From Laburnicola sp. R22_1 (lineage: Eukaryota > Ascomycota > Dothideomycetes > Pleosporales > Didymosphaeriaceae): 64,000 bases of DNA. Each line of letters opens with the position of its first letter. The first letter of the stretch is position 1. Location of the stretch: positions 62,001 to 126,000 of the forward strand of contig JACONQ010000017.1 in the NCBI GenBank assembly GCA_014281115.1. The letters are read 5' to 3'. Shown in pieces: positions 24,927 to 36,716 of this stretch. Position numbers and translations under genes: made by a program. The notes beneath the pieces were generated by a model that saw only the letters and a program-made list of their open reading frames with translations, was not told the DNA's origin and ran no database searches.

Positions 24927-26599
24927 TCAATTCAGCCGACTCTCGGTACCCTTCAAGGCTTCTATGTCATCAACCTACGCCCATTAGCAACCATCTCTCC
25001 TCGAGACTAACAGCACTCACCTCCTTGACCGCCTCAGTAGTCAGAATATAGGGGCCATCTTCATCTACGCAAATACTGTCCTCAATCCTCATCCCTATGC
25101 CCCTCGCCCAAGCAGGCCACCTCTCGTCGTCGGGCACATAGATACCCGGCTCCACCGTAACGCACATGCCCTTCTCAAAGGACCTGTCTCGTGTCAAGCC
25201 TGGGCTGTCGTGCACATCGAGACCGATATAGTGTCCTACGTGGTGTGGGAATAGCGTATGGATCGCATCCTTGGACATGTCGAAGCCAAGATCTTTGAGA
25301 CCGTCTGCCAGCTCCCTTTGAGCTATTCTATGTAGTCTGTCGAGAGTGAGGGTAGAGGAGACGGAGCAGAGTGAAACGCAACTTCGCTGTACTTTGAGGA
25401 GTGTGTTGTAAAGGTCCTTCTGCGCTTGATTGAACTTGCCGCTGACAGGCCACGTCCTCGAAATATCGGCGATGTAGCCGCCGTATTCTGCGCCGGCATC
25501 GACAAGAACAAGATCGTCCGGCTTCAACTGCATGTCGTTCGTGACGTAGTGTATGGTGTTCGCGTTGATGCCGCCTGCCACCACAGGGACGTACGCAGGG
25601 CCGTCGCAGCCATCTTGCTTGAACCAGTAGTCCAGGAATGAATCCAGATCCTTCTCCGCTGTCCACGACTGTCGCATCGCATCTGTGATGGCGCGCCCAG
25701 AGTGTTGGCCCGCTTTGCGCATATTCTTGATCTCCGCCTCGCTCTTGATGACCATCAAGTCATTCAGGAACGGTCTGAGCGGCTTTATAGACGCTTTCGA
25801 CTCTCGGAAGACGCTCATTATGCCTCCCCTCTGAGCGGGTTCCCCACCAGCAAGATATCTTGACAACAGGTTCTTCGTCAATCGGCTGTCCGGTAGGTCT
25901 GTGTAGATATCCTGCGCCCTCTTGACCACGTCCGGGAGTATCTTGGGCAACTTGTTGACGTCGCCCACCGTGTCTGCATTGAAGACATCCTCAGCAGCCT
26001 GCACGCCCGAGCGCGAACCTTCCCATTGCTCGGCCCTGAGGTCCTTGGGTCGCACATACAGGTGGAAGTTGTGCTCCTTGTCGTCGATCTTCTCTGGTCT
26101 CCATCAACGTGTGTGTCCAGACGTACTCGTGCACGGCGGCGTACCTATTATCGCGACAGCGTCCGGTTCGTTGAAGCCTGCTGCGTTCAGTTTTCGTCCC
26201 GACTACGTGGCCCAATCAATTGAATATACCCGTCAGGTAGAGGAAGTCCGGGTCCTGGTGGAACTTGTAGAACACGGCGCCCGAGCGGAATTTCACGTCC
26301 GAGGCAGCGAGCACGGCAATCGAGTTCGGCGGGAGGGCGGCGGCGAGCTTGACACGCCGCTCGTGGTATTCTTGCGCCGTGATGCCGGGCGTGACTGCGC
26401 GCTCATTAGTGCCAGCTCATCCAGGCAGCTACATAGCTACATGCACCGTCGTACTTTCCCCGGGCTTCAGCAGGTGCGGGTGTGTCTCATGCAACGGCTG
26501 GCCGAAGCGCAGCTCAGACGCCGACACGCTCGACGCAGCACGCACGCCACGCCAGCGGGTCCGCGTCGCAGGCCGCAGGATTCGAAGAGAGCAATTCAT
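24927..26599 (-). CDS. ICP55: Intermediate cleaving peptidase 55 (mitochondrial aminopeptidase P family)
   Basis: Five exons (5' to 3'): 26455-26599, 26230-26394, 26145-26177, 25021-26093 and 24927-24974, giving 487 aa. The N-terminus is a typical presequence (MNCSLRILRPATRTRWRG). Icp55 removes one N-terminal residue from matrix-processed proteins. An N-terminal domain with LPPNSIAVLAASDVKFRSG and FHQDPDFLYLTGFNEPD precedes a pita-bread metalloprotease domain. Metal ligands are visible in DAGAEYGGYIADISRTWP, HHVGHYIGLDVHD, VEPGIYVP and GMRIED. The last exon gives EVDDIEALKG; without this splice the frame would run into a different tail. Intron 2 ends in CAGCAG, so a one-residue alternative is possible. 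It shares a 247-bp divergent promoter with the sirtuin. Confidence 0.92.
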
Positions 26600-26846
26600 G
26601 CTGAAAAGACGGACAGGCGAGGAAGAGCAAACGTTGCGAGCGCAGGCCGGGCGCGGAAAGACTATCCGCTTCCATGGTGTCATGTCGCTATCGATAAGCA
26701 TCAGGCAGGCACGACGGAGAGCTCCTGCCTGTCTCACACCTCTGCCTCATACATGCCGTCCCCTCTCCCATACATCCATACATGTTGCCCCTCCCGCACC
26801 CCTTCGCGCAACCGACAAACTGTCCCTCAACGCCTTCGCCCGAAGA
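26600..26846. promoter_or_regulatory. Bidirectional promoter between ICP55 and the sirtuin
   Basis: Only 247 bp separate the two divergent start codons. No TATA box is obvious. Confidence 0.6.
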
Positions 26847-27891
26847 ATGGCCTCGTCGGCCGCCCGACCCAGCGTAGTCCCGCAGCAGGACCTCGCGTCC
26901 TTCCAGGAGCACCTCGACAAATCCACGAGGATCCTCGCACTGCTCGGCGCAGGGCTGTCGGCCTCCTCTGGCCTCCCAACCTTCCGCGGCGCAGGAGGCC
27001 TCTGGCGAACGCACGACGCAACGCAACTAGCCACGCCCTCGGCATTCTCCATCGACCCGGGCCTGGTATGGCAATTCTACAGCTACAGACGCCACATGGC
27101 GCTCAAAGCGAAGCCCAACTCTGCGCACTACGCCCTCGCCGAGCTCGCCAGGAAGAAGGAGCACTTCCTGACGCTGAGCCAGAACGTAGACGGTACGTCC
27201 AGCAGCAGCAGCACCCCCGACCTCTGCCCCGCAATGCCTGCTGATAAAGTGGTATGCACCAACAGGCCTCTCCCCCCGCGCCAACCACCCCGAAGCCTCG
27301 CTCAAGCTCCTCCACGGCTCCCTCTTCGACGTCAAATGCTCCGACTTCTTCTGCAACTACGTCGAAAAGAACAACTACACGGACCCCATCGTCCCCGCGC
27401 TCGCGATCCCCACCTCCCCCGACGAACACGAAGACCCCACCACCACGACCGCCCTCGCCGCACGCGAACGCGAACTCGACATCGCAGACGAAGCCGTGCC
27501 CCTCCCCGAACTCAGCTTCAAGCACCTGCCCAAATGCCCAAAGTGCAAGCGCGGCCTGCTCCGTCCAGGCGTAGTCTGGTTCGGCGAGCGCCTGCCGGAG
27601 AAGGTGCTGCGTGACATAGACGAGTGGATACTAGAGGACAGCAAGATCGATTTGATCCTGGTGGTAGGCACGAGCGCCAAGGTGTATCCTGCGGCGGGAT
27701 ATGTGGATCAAGCCAGGGCGAAGGGGGCGCGGGTGGCGATTATCAATATGGACCCGAACGATGTGCCTGCGAGTGGGCTGTACGACCGGGACTGGTTCTT
27801 CCAGGGTGACGCGGCGCAGGTTCTGCCCGAGATCTTGAAGAGCGTTATTGGAGAGGTGAAGGAGACGCCTGATGCGGCTGAGGGGTCATGA
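26847..27891 (+). CDS. Class III sirtuin (SIRT5-like NAD-dependent lysine deacylase)
   Basis: Two exons: 26847-27192 and 27266-27891, giving 323 aa. The Rossmann motif GAGLSASSGLPTFRG (residues 34-48) binds NAD. SQNVDGLS and the catalytic His132 in LLHGS follow. Zinc is bound by C140, C145, C206 and C209. Y78 and R81 in FYSYRR match the Tyr-x-x-Arg pair that lets SIRT5 remove acidic acyl groups (succinyl, malonyl), so a desuccinylase-type activity is inferred. An insertion of about 50 charged and Thr-rich residues lies between the two zinc pairs. A mitochondrial location is suggested only by the SIRT5 type and the divergent ICP55 partner. The in-frame upstream extension has no conserved features, so I start at 26847. 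Confidence 0.9.
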
Positions 27892-28878
27892 CGGGGAGAG
27901 TACGCCTGAAATACGGGGAGTGTCTTGATTGAAGGGGCTGTGACGACGCTATGCGTATTGGATAAGGAGTTGATTATTAGCGTTGTGAGGCAGGTTTCCA
28001 CGGGTGTAAAAACTCGCGGGAACGTAGTTGGGTCTAGGATAGCATTATGTGACATACGATGGAGGGAAACCCCAAGGTCTTCTACATCTTCTTAAAGGCC
28101 GCAGCTCCCGTTAGCCTAGCTATCATTTTTCTTTCCTTGCATGCGAATGAGTCTTGAGGAAAGATCACCATCACGATGCCTGACCAGAAACACATACACG
28201 TACCTATCACACAGACATCCTACAATAAAATACAATGCAATACGTATCCAAAGCAACGCAACCATTCACAAAAATCCCCCACCCCCAGCAAAAAAATTTA
28301 GATCGACAGACATATTTTGTATCCACCCCCACACTTCCCCCACCACAAAAAGTCATGCGCTATGAATCTCGCCCGTCCAAAAAGCCAACATGTCTCTTAA
28401 TCATTCGTTCATTCCTTACCAAGCCATATATATTGAACGTGAGGTAATTGTGATATAATATAATTTAGGTATCCATTCCTCATTTCCTTCCCATCCCATC
28501 CCATCCTATCCCATCCCATCCTATCCCATCCCATCCCATCCTATCCCATCCCATCCATATGTCCCATCCATATCCGTCCTTCCCCTCAAAAAAACGCCCA
28601 AGAAACAAAAACAAAAACAAAAACAAAAACTCCCAAAAAGAGAACCCAGCCCCAAACCCCAAACCGACATCATTCATCACAAACAAGTAAAAGAGTGAGC
28701 CTCAGAGGGTACCATCAACGAGTGAACGTGAAGAAGATAAGAAGAAGAAAAATAAAAATAAAAGTGACGCCAAAGGAAAAGAAGAAGTAGAGAGGGCTCC
28801 AAAAGCGCAGACACATAGTTCATCCTTATACTACGCCTGAGCCGGTATCTATGCAATCCGTTCCAACGCCCACATCCA
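27892..28878. other. Convergent 3' flanks with simple repeats
   Basis: Between the sirtuin and bZIP 3' ends. Contains a CCCATC/CCTAT pentamer-type repeat at 28487-28567 and an (AAAAAC)n stretch near 28604-28631. No gene. Confidence 0.6.
28487..28567. repeat. Pentanucleotide-like microsatellite (CCATC)n with CCTAT variants
   Basis: Tandem CCATC units interrupted regularly by CCTAT over about 80 bp. Confidence 0.9.
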
Positions 28879-30818
28879 TCACGTCCTCTGCTCTTTCGGC
28901 AGTCGCTTGAGCGCAGCCTCAACGTCCTTGGTCTCGACAACAACGCCGCTCTCCGAACAGCGAGCCTTGGCCCGAAGCTCCGAGCACAAGTTGTCAATGT
29001 CAATGGTGCCGTCCTTGAAGTCGGGACGTCTGGATAGCTTGTCCCTGTTGCGAGTCAGCAAGGCTCTACAGGTAAGCGGCTGATAAGGGTATACGGACCA
29101 TATCTTGTGGCAGTTGAGCAACTGTGACGGGTCGTCGCCAGGCACAACTTCGTCGTCTCCGTCTTGCAAGCGCTCAATCTCCTCAAGCGGGTTCGGCTTC
29201 TGCACAGCGGGAGTGTCTCCAAAGTGGAACGGGCTGCCGTAGTCGGTAATGGGGAAGGCGTCGTTGAAAAAGCCGTTGGTGAAATCACCGTCGCCAATGA
29301 TGGCGTTCTGGCTATCGCGATAGTCGCCGAAGAGAGTAGGGTCGAAGTTACCGCCATTTTGGTTGGCGAAAATCTCAAAGCCCGTCGGCTCGGTAGCAGG
29401 AGTCTGTGTCGTACCTGCAGGGGGCGGTCTCGCGTCAGACTGTGATTTGGCGCGGGGGACAGGATTGCGAGGGTTGCCACAGGCCATATTGAGTTTGTCG
29501 CAGAAGGTAATCTCACCTTCGGAATTCCCATGACACACATAACCATCAGCAATAGAATCCATGTTCTTCGGCGAGTTGTGGCTGGGTTCAGGCGACGTAT
29601 CGCAGGACGAGTTCTGGCCAGCCGCAGAATTTGAAGATGCCGACGGCGAATCTGAATGTGAAGACGAGCCACTGTTGAACTGGAAGACACGAGACTGGGT
29701 GTTAGATAGATCAGTGGCAGTAGAGCTGTTGTTCAACCCAAAGAATCCATTCAAGCTTCCAGAGCGCGACTCTCCTTTCACAGATGGGCTAGCACCGTTC
29801 TTATCCGGGCTGGTAGCATCCGCACCATTACTCTGACCTTTGGGGCTTATGCTCCGCACGGTGCTGTTCTGACGGGGTGCAGTAACTGAAGACGCCGACG
29901 GAGTCTTGTTCTTGGACAGAGGGCCATTATCAAGAATGTGTGCGCCCGGGAGCCCGCCAAAGCGAGGGAACTCGAACTGGAAGCTGCTGTTCGTCGAGCC
30001 ACCGGCATTTAACATTGAACTGAGGCCATTCATCAGGGGTGGTGAGCGGTTGGCGTTGAGGCCCATGCTGTTCAATGATAAGCGCTTCCTGTACTCACGC
30101 AGCTCCATTTGCAGGCGCTGTACTTGAGCACGAAGGAGTCCATTCTCGTGGTTTGCGGAATCCGAAGCCTTCTCGAGCTCGGCGACCTTGGTCTCGAGAT
30201 CTTTCAAGTGCTTTTCCTTGCGCTCCCTGAAAGCTCGTTGCGCGGCCCGATTCTGTGCTTTGCGCTTCTGCCAAAATCGTTAGTAACGTCGCTCCCGCGC
30301 ACTCCAGACGAACGTACGGTAGTTGGCTCCGACGTCAGGGGCTTCCTGCCAGGCTTCTTTGCTTGCTTGTCCTCCCCCTCTCTCCGCTTGCCGCCGCCTT
30401 CACCATCTTCGGCGTCGTCGTCCGGGTTCTTGCGTTTCTCTGAAGTCTCTTCACCTTTGTCAGGGCTGTCTCCAGGAAGCGCACCGATCATGAGATCGCC
30501 AGTGTCCGCATTGTCGTAATCGAAGCTGTTGTCGCCGTCGAGGTAGTCCGCAAACGGACTCTCTTCAAGGCCAATGTTGTTGAAGGCCGACGCCGGCGTG
30601 CTTTGTTGTGGAGAGGCGAAGAAGTTCTGGTCCATGTTGTCGACCGGGAAGTGGAACTGCTGACCGTTCATGACTGGCTTGGTGGCGAGGCCGGACGCAA
30701 AAATATCATTTGAGTTCTGGTTGTTCGAGGCAAGCGCAGATAGGAGTAGGTCCTGCTGATTGGGACCGAGGTAGAACTGCGCTCCGTTCTGGAAGTCGTT
30801 GGTGGACGTCCCAGCCAT
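28879..30818 (-). CDS. yap1: Yap1/AP-1-like redox-sensing bZIP transcription factor
   Basis: Three exons (5' to 3'): 30318-30818, 29099-30267 and 28879-29044, giving 611 aa. The basic region KRKAQNRAAQRAFRERKEKH starts at residue 168 and runs into a leucine zipper. The N-terminal Cys-rich domain has C412, C423 and C430 (YVCHGNSEG, TFCDKLNMACG). The C-terminal domain has C553, C577 and C586 (LLNCHKIW, NLCSELRAKARCSE). In Yap1/Pap1 these Cys form disulfides on oxidation and mask the nuclear export signal, so the protein accumulates in the nucleus and induces antioxidant and efflux genes. Intron 2 (29045-29098, 54 bp) splits the C-terminal Cys domain between C553 and C577 and has no in-frame stop. 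The promoter region upstream is long (1.3 kb). Confidence 0.93.
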
Positions 30819-32139
30819 CGGGAATGGTGGTGGGGTGAAAGACAGGACAATGAGAACTCGTCAAGTGCTATAAGCGGAGTGGCACTACAGCGAGCTCGTC
30901 GACGGCCGCCTTCTACACGAAGCTAGGCACCGCGTTCGTTTGGTGAGGGTGCGGGGAATGGAGAAACTCTGGATTGCGGTTAGCAGGCTGTATTCTGACT
31001 CGGCGTCATTGATTCGCCACCCGACGGCGCAGCTGGTCGAATGCGCCACGGACGGAGGATCGCGGTGTTTTCGACGAGACAGGCGAAAAGAGAGCGACCG
31101 TTCGGCGTGGAGTGTCAAGTCGGATCGAAGCGGACGGACGAGCTGATGAGCTGCAGGGCTGAAGCCTACCTTTGCGCGCGTGTAAGCGAGACCGCGCACG
31201 GAGCGGACAATCTGGACTGCTCTCTGACGTAGACACAAAGGGACACCGGTCTGTGGCGGAAAGTGTAGGAGGAAAGGTAGGACTGAGCGACAATACCACT
31301 ACGTAGCTTGCGTGCTGCTTAAGGATTCGGACCTACCAGGCGACCGACCGTGTCGGATCGGACACAGGCGGCCGGGGTCAAGCAGCGTGCAAAAGCAGCG
31401 GACAAGGGGCTGGGGCGAAGTCGCAAGGCACTCGTGAGCTGAGAGGTGATAGGCTGTCAATATGGCGGAGGGGGGCGAACGAGGACACCAAGCACGGTGA
31501 AGTGTGACTCTTCGTGGGCTTATCAATCACGTAGCGGTGTTAAAGCGGCAAACTCCGAATGAGGCAAGGCGGGGTAAGACGCGGAAGCAAAGAATGCAAT
31601 CGAAGAGGGAGATCAGGAACTCGTTTCCACGGCCCAGGCACCCATCTCGCTGTTCCATGTCCCAGTAACCTTGGAATGGCCCAGAGCATGGCCGGTGTCG
31701 CAGCAGGCGGGTCGCCACATGGGGATGCGTGGAATACATACAGCTCGAGGTAGCACTACCCATACCTCGAGCAAGCTAGATGGCAATTGGAAAAGCGAAG
31801 AGACGCCGGCGAAAGACCACGCTCGAGTACAGAAGAAGGGCCTTGGTGAATTGTTGGAGCGTGAGGTTGGTGAAGACTTAGTAGGTACTGGGTAGTGTAT
31901 ACACACGAGGTCGCTGCATCTCGCCACAATGGGTATAGCGTATTTTGTCCTCGGCGAGGAAGGAACGACCCGCGCTAGTGGTGCACGTGACTCACTAGCC
32001 AAATTTAGGCCCCGACCCTTGCCTCGTCTCCGCCTCCGCCTATCGTCATCAACCTACCACCCTACCTACTAGTCGCAACACGCGCACCTCACCACCCACG
32101 ACACGCCCTCGCCCTGCTGCACCGCAGGAACCATTCGAC
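30819..32139. other. Long divergent intergenic region, yap1 and spf30 promoters
   Basis: GC-normal, many short frames on both strands, none with protein signatures. Probably long 5' UTR and promoter of the bZIP gene. Confidence 0.55.
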
Positions 32140-33194
32140 ATGTCTGAAGACATCCAGAAGCTCAAGAACAAGATCTGGTACGCGAAGAAAGAACTTCAGG
32201 ATGCACAGAAGGATGTCGATGGTTGGGTTGACCAGGTTAGTTTGCCGTTGATTTTGCCCATAACAGGACCCAACATGTCGCATACTGCATGTACCTCTCA
32301 ATCGTGTAGCCACTAACTATTTGCAGCTTGCTGTGCTGCGGGATGTCCTCGAAGCTGACCCCGATGCCGAAGCCGCTCTCAACATGAAGCCGGAAATCGA
32401 GGCAGCCGTAGCAGCCGCAGAAGCCTCTCGGGACAGCCTCCAGGAGAAGCTCACTGCTCTCGAGGCTAGGCTTCCTGAAGCGCCTGAAGCCCCCGAGGCG
32501 GCCGTCCCCAAGTTCGACCCTGAGAAGCATCCTCTGCTCAAGAAGACGGCGGAGAAGAGTGAGCCGGCCAAGCCTGTGGTGTTCAACACCGGCGATATAT
32601 GTGAGGCCTTCTGGAAGCCCGGAAAGGCATTCTACAAAGCTAAGATCCAGAGCATCCTCGGATCTGCGTCTGCGCCGAAGTACCACATCCGTTTCCTCGA
32701 CTACGATGATACCATGACGGTAGACCGCGATGCTCTTCGCCCGCTTCCGACCAAGCACAAGCGAGAGCCTGATGCGCTTCCAGCTCCTGCACCCGCCCCG
32801 CCATCTGCACCTGTCACTTCCACTCCACACGTCATCTCGGGCCCCGCCAGCGTCAACCCGCAGGCGCAAGCTGCGAAGCCGGACGCCCTGGGTGGGCCAA
32901 CAGAGTCGAAGAAGCGCAAGATACCGAACAAGAAGCAGCTCGAGAAGGGCGTGACTAGTTGGAAGAACTGGAGCAGCAAGGGCGTCGGCAAGAAGATTTC
33001 GCAGAAAGACTCCATGTTTCGCACTGGCACCAACGCCAACAGCCGAGGTGAGATTTCCATCTTCTGCGTTTCAGTCCCTGTGCTAACCTGCAACAGTCGG
33101 CTTCACTGGTTCTGGCGGTGGCATGACCGAGACCAACAAGCGTATGCGATATGACAACAAGGTTGTAGCCGAGGTGGACGAGGACGACAACTAA
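32140..33194 (+). CDS. spf30: SPF30/SMNDC1-like Tudor-domain splicing factor
   Basis: Three exons: 32140-32235, 32327-33047 and 33097-33194, giving 304 aa. The N-terminus is a coiled helix (KLKNKIWYAKKELQDAQKDV). The Tudor domain at about residues 125-180 starts GDICEAFWKPGKAFYKAKI and includes YHIRFLDYDDT; aromatic residues there would bind dimethylarginine on Sm proteins. The C-terminal conserved tail has WKNWSSKGVGKK, DSMFRTG and VGFTGSGGGMT, characteristic of SPF30, which supports U4/U6.U5 tri-snRNP joining the spliceosome. The middle is Pro/Ala-rich. The last intron splits the R-VGF codon junction and the splice is needed to reach the conserved end. Confidence 0.88.
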
Positions 33195-33766
33195 GAAGGC
33201 CTCGCAACGAACCGCTTGTGTCATTGACCTTGGTTAGTATCAACCCAGAGCAATATGGACAAGCACTTATCGTTCGCTCAAGGTCCACTACACACCCTAG
33301 CCTGCTACAACATGACAGCAGGTTATTTCTTCACGAATTCTGCATCCCGGCGTTACGGATCTGCATTGGTATGACATTCATTCCCAATACTCACGCAAGA
33401 GCTGTCTCCACTAAGCATTACTTGCTGCAATAGGAACGGCGCATGATACCCGAATGTTTTCACATGGCTCTGGCTTCGCACCAGCACATTCCAAAGGTAA
33501 GCTTTTTCTATTTTCTCCCCAAGCCTGTTCAGGAGCACACTGCACACATGGAGGGATTTGGTAAAGGCTATTGGAAGGTGTTTGGAGATGAAGCACGGTC
33601 ACTCTATGTGACCAGGCTCGGTTAGGCTAGCATGCCATTAATTTCATGTCTCACCCTGTTTTGCACCGTGACCGCATATTCAAAGCAGCAGCCATGTGAT
33701 GTGATGGACTGATGAAAGAATGATCTCGTCGCAACCCGGCCCGCCTCTCACATTGCACGCATCATC
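33195..33766. other. Convergent 3' flanks
   Basis: Between spf30 and the glyoxalase-like gene. No gene seen. Confidence 0.5.
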
Positions 33767-34895
33767 TCACACGTATTCCACCCACAGTCCCCTCACATCA
33801 TCTTCTCCACCATCCAGCCGCTCTCGCATGCCAGCTGCCTTTCCCTCTCTCGCCCGTGCGCTCAACACCACATCTCCAAACCAAAACCCCCTTCCAGCCA
33901 CCTTCTCTTTCTCCGCTGCATTTCGCGGCACCCTCAGCAAAATCCTAGCTCCACCCTCCAACCCCTCGACCTGCTCCACCCTCTCCGCCTCAAAAACAAC
34001 AACACCCTCCGCCTCCTCCACGCCCTCTTGCCCAAACACCTTCCTATACACGCCCCGCACCTCCTCCACCGCGGCCTCGTCCCCAACAACAACACTCACC
34101 TCCCTCACGCCCCGCGCGCCGCACGGATGCCGCGTCGCGTCCTCGCCCATCGGCACCCTCCACGCCCTCTCCGTCACATCGTGGCAGAAGAAAGGGATTT
34201 TTCCGCGGACGGCCTGGCCGCCGTGGGGGCCTTGCGGGAAGGTAACGGCCCATTTTATGGGGGGGGCGTTGTTGGGGGGGGTGCGGGAGCCGGGGAGGGG
34301 GGGTGCGTGCGTGGTGGGGAGGTAAGTGGCGTGGTTGGTGGTGGGGGGGAGGGCGTTGGTGAGACACCAGTCTGTCCAGCCGCTGGGGTGGGCGTGGGGG
34401 ACGGGGACGACCACCAGTGGGTGGGGAGGAGGTGCGGGGGCGCCGTGGGGAGGAAGGTGATTAGTTCGATGTAGGTGGCGTCGGGGAGGGGGATGAGTGT
34501 GTCTGGTTAGTGGAGGTTAGTTGGGTGGGGGGGACAGTTTGTACGCGGTAGGAGGGGTTGTAGGGGCTGTGATGCGGGAGGGATGGTTGGGGGGCTATTA
34601 AATGAAACATGTGAATAGCGTATGGGCTTTTTAGTGCTATTGCTGTTGTTCGATGTAGTCTTCAATTGTGTTGGGTAGGCTGGGTAATGCGATGTGGGGG
34701 GTTTTTAGAGGGGGCGTATTGAGGTTTTATAAATTGGAGGTACGTACTTGATGTTAGCCCGTCGGCGTGGGTGCCGCCTGGGGCGAGGGTGAAGTTTTCG
34801 GCGATGAAGGGTGGTATTTGTGGGAGGTTGGTGGTGGGGTCGGCGGGGAGGAAGAGGACGAGGTGGTCGAGGGAGGGGGTGGGGATTTTTGACAT
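33767..34895 (-). CDS. Glyoxalase-like domain protein, apparent 1-base frameshift
   Basis: Exon 1 (34748-34895) encodes SLDHLVLFLP and FTLAPGGTHADGLTS, the start of a glyoxalase-like (Glyoxalase_3 type) fold. It joins across a 245-bp intron to exon 2 at 34502, giving NTLIPLPDATYIELITF and THWW. Right after HWW the conserved continuation (HPSGWTDWCLTN, IKWAVTFPQGP, RGKIPFFCHDVTERAWRVP) is in another frame, so one base must be gained or lost within the C runs at about 34392-34411. It ends at 33767. The substrate is unknown. It is either a sequence error or a decaying gene. The second half is G-rich on the coding strand and the first half C-rich, as in other genes here. Confidence 0.7.
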
Positions 34896-36716
34896 GGTGG
34901 GGGTAAGGCTGTGTGAGTGTTAGAAGTAGTCGGGGTTGTTGTACGTGCTGGAAAGATGGCAGATGAGCTCGATGGTCGGGTGTGCTCGGTATTGAATTTG
35001 AATTTGGAAACAACGAGCGGGAACGTGGAATGACCGAATCTTATGTTTTGGCCCAAGCGGATCTTGCAAATTTTGGGGGTGGGAGTTGAAGAGCTGGGTG
35101 CAAGTACAACATTGGTGGAACCTTGACTCACTCGTAATGCTCGGATACGATTTCCTAATTAGTATAATATAGGTGCAGTTGGTTGTTCACAGCCCCAAAG
35201 CAATCCACGGAAACGAGTGGATGCGGTCTTGATTCTAAGAGCGAGGTAGCAAGCGGTGGTCGTAAGGTTGAGAGCATGTTGTTGGGTTAGTGGGCGCTGC
35301 TCCGGATACTTACCAGGGACGAGGGGCAGCGCACGTGGGGTAGCGTGTGCTCATTGCTAGGGAGCAGTGTCTCTTCCCGGCCCCATTCATCTGCCCTTTC
35401 TCGTTTCTAGGTTCCTTGGTAGAAGAATGCTACATCAAAGAGTGGCCTGGGTCTACTCAAGCGTATCCCAAGTTATGCAACGCGCAAGCGGGATTCTTGT
35501 GAAAACTGGTAGGGTCAACATCAGGTGCGACCTGGTGCCGTTCTAATAGAATCTTAGGTTCAGTTATCTTCTTAGAGAGGCTCACCCCATGCAGATCATG
35601 GAACATCTGCTGTAGTACAAGGCATTGCCATTATTTATAAACAATGTGGTGACAGTACTCCTTCCTCCATCTCCAAAGCGTCTTAATTGGGTGGTGCTCA
35701 TGCTATTGAAATCGAATCCAAACGGTCAGCGCGGAATCAAGGCTTGAACAGTGAGGCACATGTTCTTTGGCTGATCACTGTCATCGTCCCCGTGGTAAGC
35801 TGAAGGGCTATCTTCCTTCGTGCTCCTTCGATCTTACGTTATATCCATCTTCCGTTAGTGATTCCGCTGAGGTCCAGCAGCTGCGGTTCATTTGCGGCAG
35901 TCCTAGCGCATTCGCATACAGAAAAATGTATAGCTGCTTTCTCGTTGGTATCATTGTGCTTGTCGCTCCAAACATTTCTCCGTATAAATGATTGTCCAAC
36001 GTCAATGCCGCAAACCTTTGGGCAACTTTATATTTATCGATCATCGTATCTCCCCTTTCTAAGAACTTATGCTTCTATTATTTTCTCTACAATTATATGA
36101 TATGAACATCGAAATATTCTTGGAACTGATGCGTCCAGCTGTTGTAGGCCTAATTTACATTTCACTAAAGACTTTGGCTCCATAACACCACGTCATCCAG
36201 TCTCAGCGAGTTCAATATGAACATACTTGGAGTTGAGATCTATGGATATATTTTTGGGTTGCATTTTATTTTAAGGGATGTATCGACATATACCAAGCTT
36301 TATCGGACCTTAATAGCGCTCCAAAGACAGGCTCTCGCTAATTGTGGGAGCGTATGAGTGCCTCTAGAAGATGCGAACTGACGGTGAGTTACGCCATAAT
36401 ACATAGACTGAACGCATGGAGCGCTTTCCTGTCCTGTCCCCCTTGACAGTGGGTTAAGCGCTATTATCACATATACGTGCACTTTACTAAGCATTTTCAG
36501 AGTTACGAGATCATTTTGAAGCCAACTAGTATACTCGACACGTGTTTCCACATCCTCGACACATGTTTCCATATGAACAGCCTTTCACTCTGGAGGCTTG
36601 GCATTCTACTGCGCTTGCTATATAAAGTATCGGGGATATGCCCACGCAATTTCTGTCAATCAGTGTTGAATCAACCTCGACCACCACTTGCGACCCACCG
36701 CTTGCGACAACAAATC
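34896..36716. other. Intergenic, no gene recognised
   Basis: About 1.8 kb. Short frames only. A TATATAAAG box at 36619-36627 serves the next gene. Confidence 0.5.
36619..36627 (+). promoter_or_regulatory. TATA box of the upstream tandem paralog
   Basis: TATATAAAG, about 90 bp before the ATG at 36717. It argues for that start over the longer upstream in-frame extension. Confidence 0.6.

Noticed and set aside
34754..35131. 125-codon Pro/Ser/Thr-rich frame upstream of the glyoxalase-like gene
   Set aside because: Off-frame low-complexity shadow of exon 1 and its promoter.
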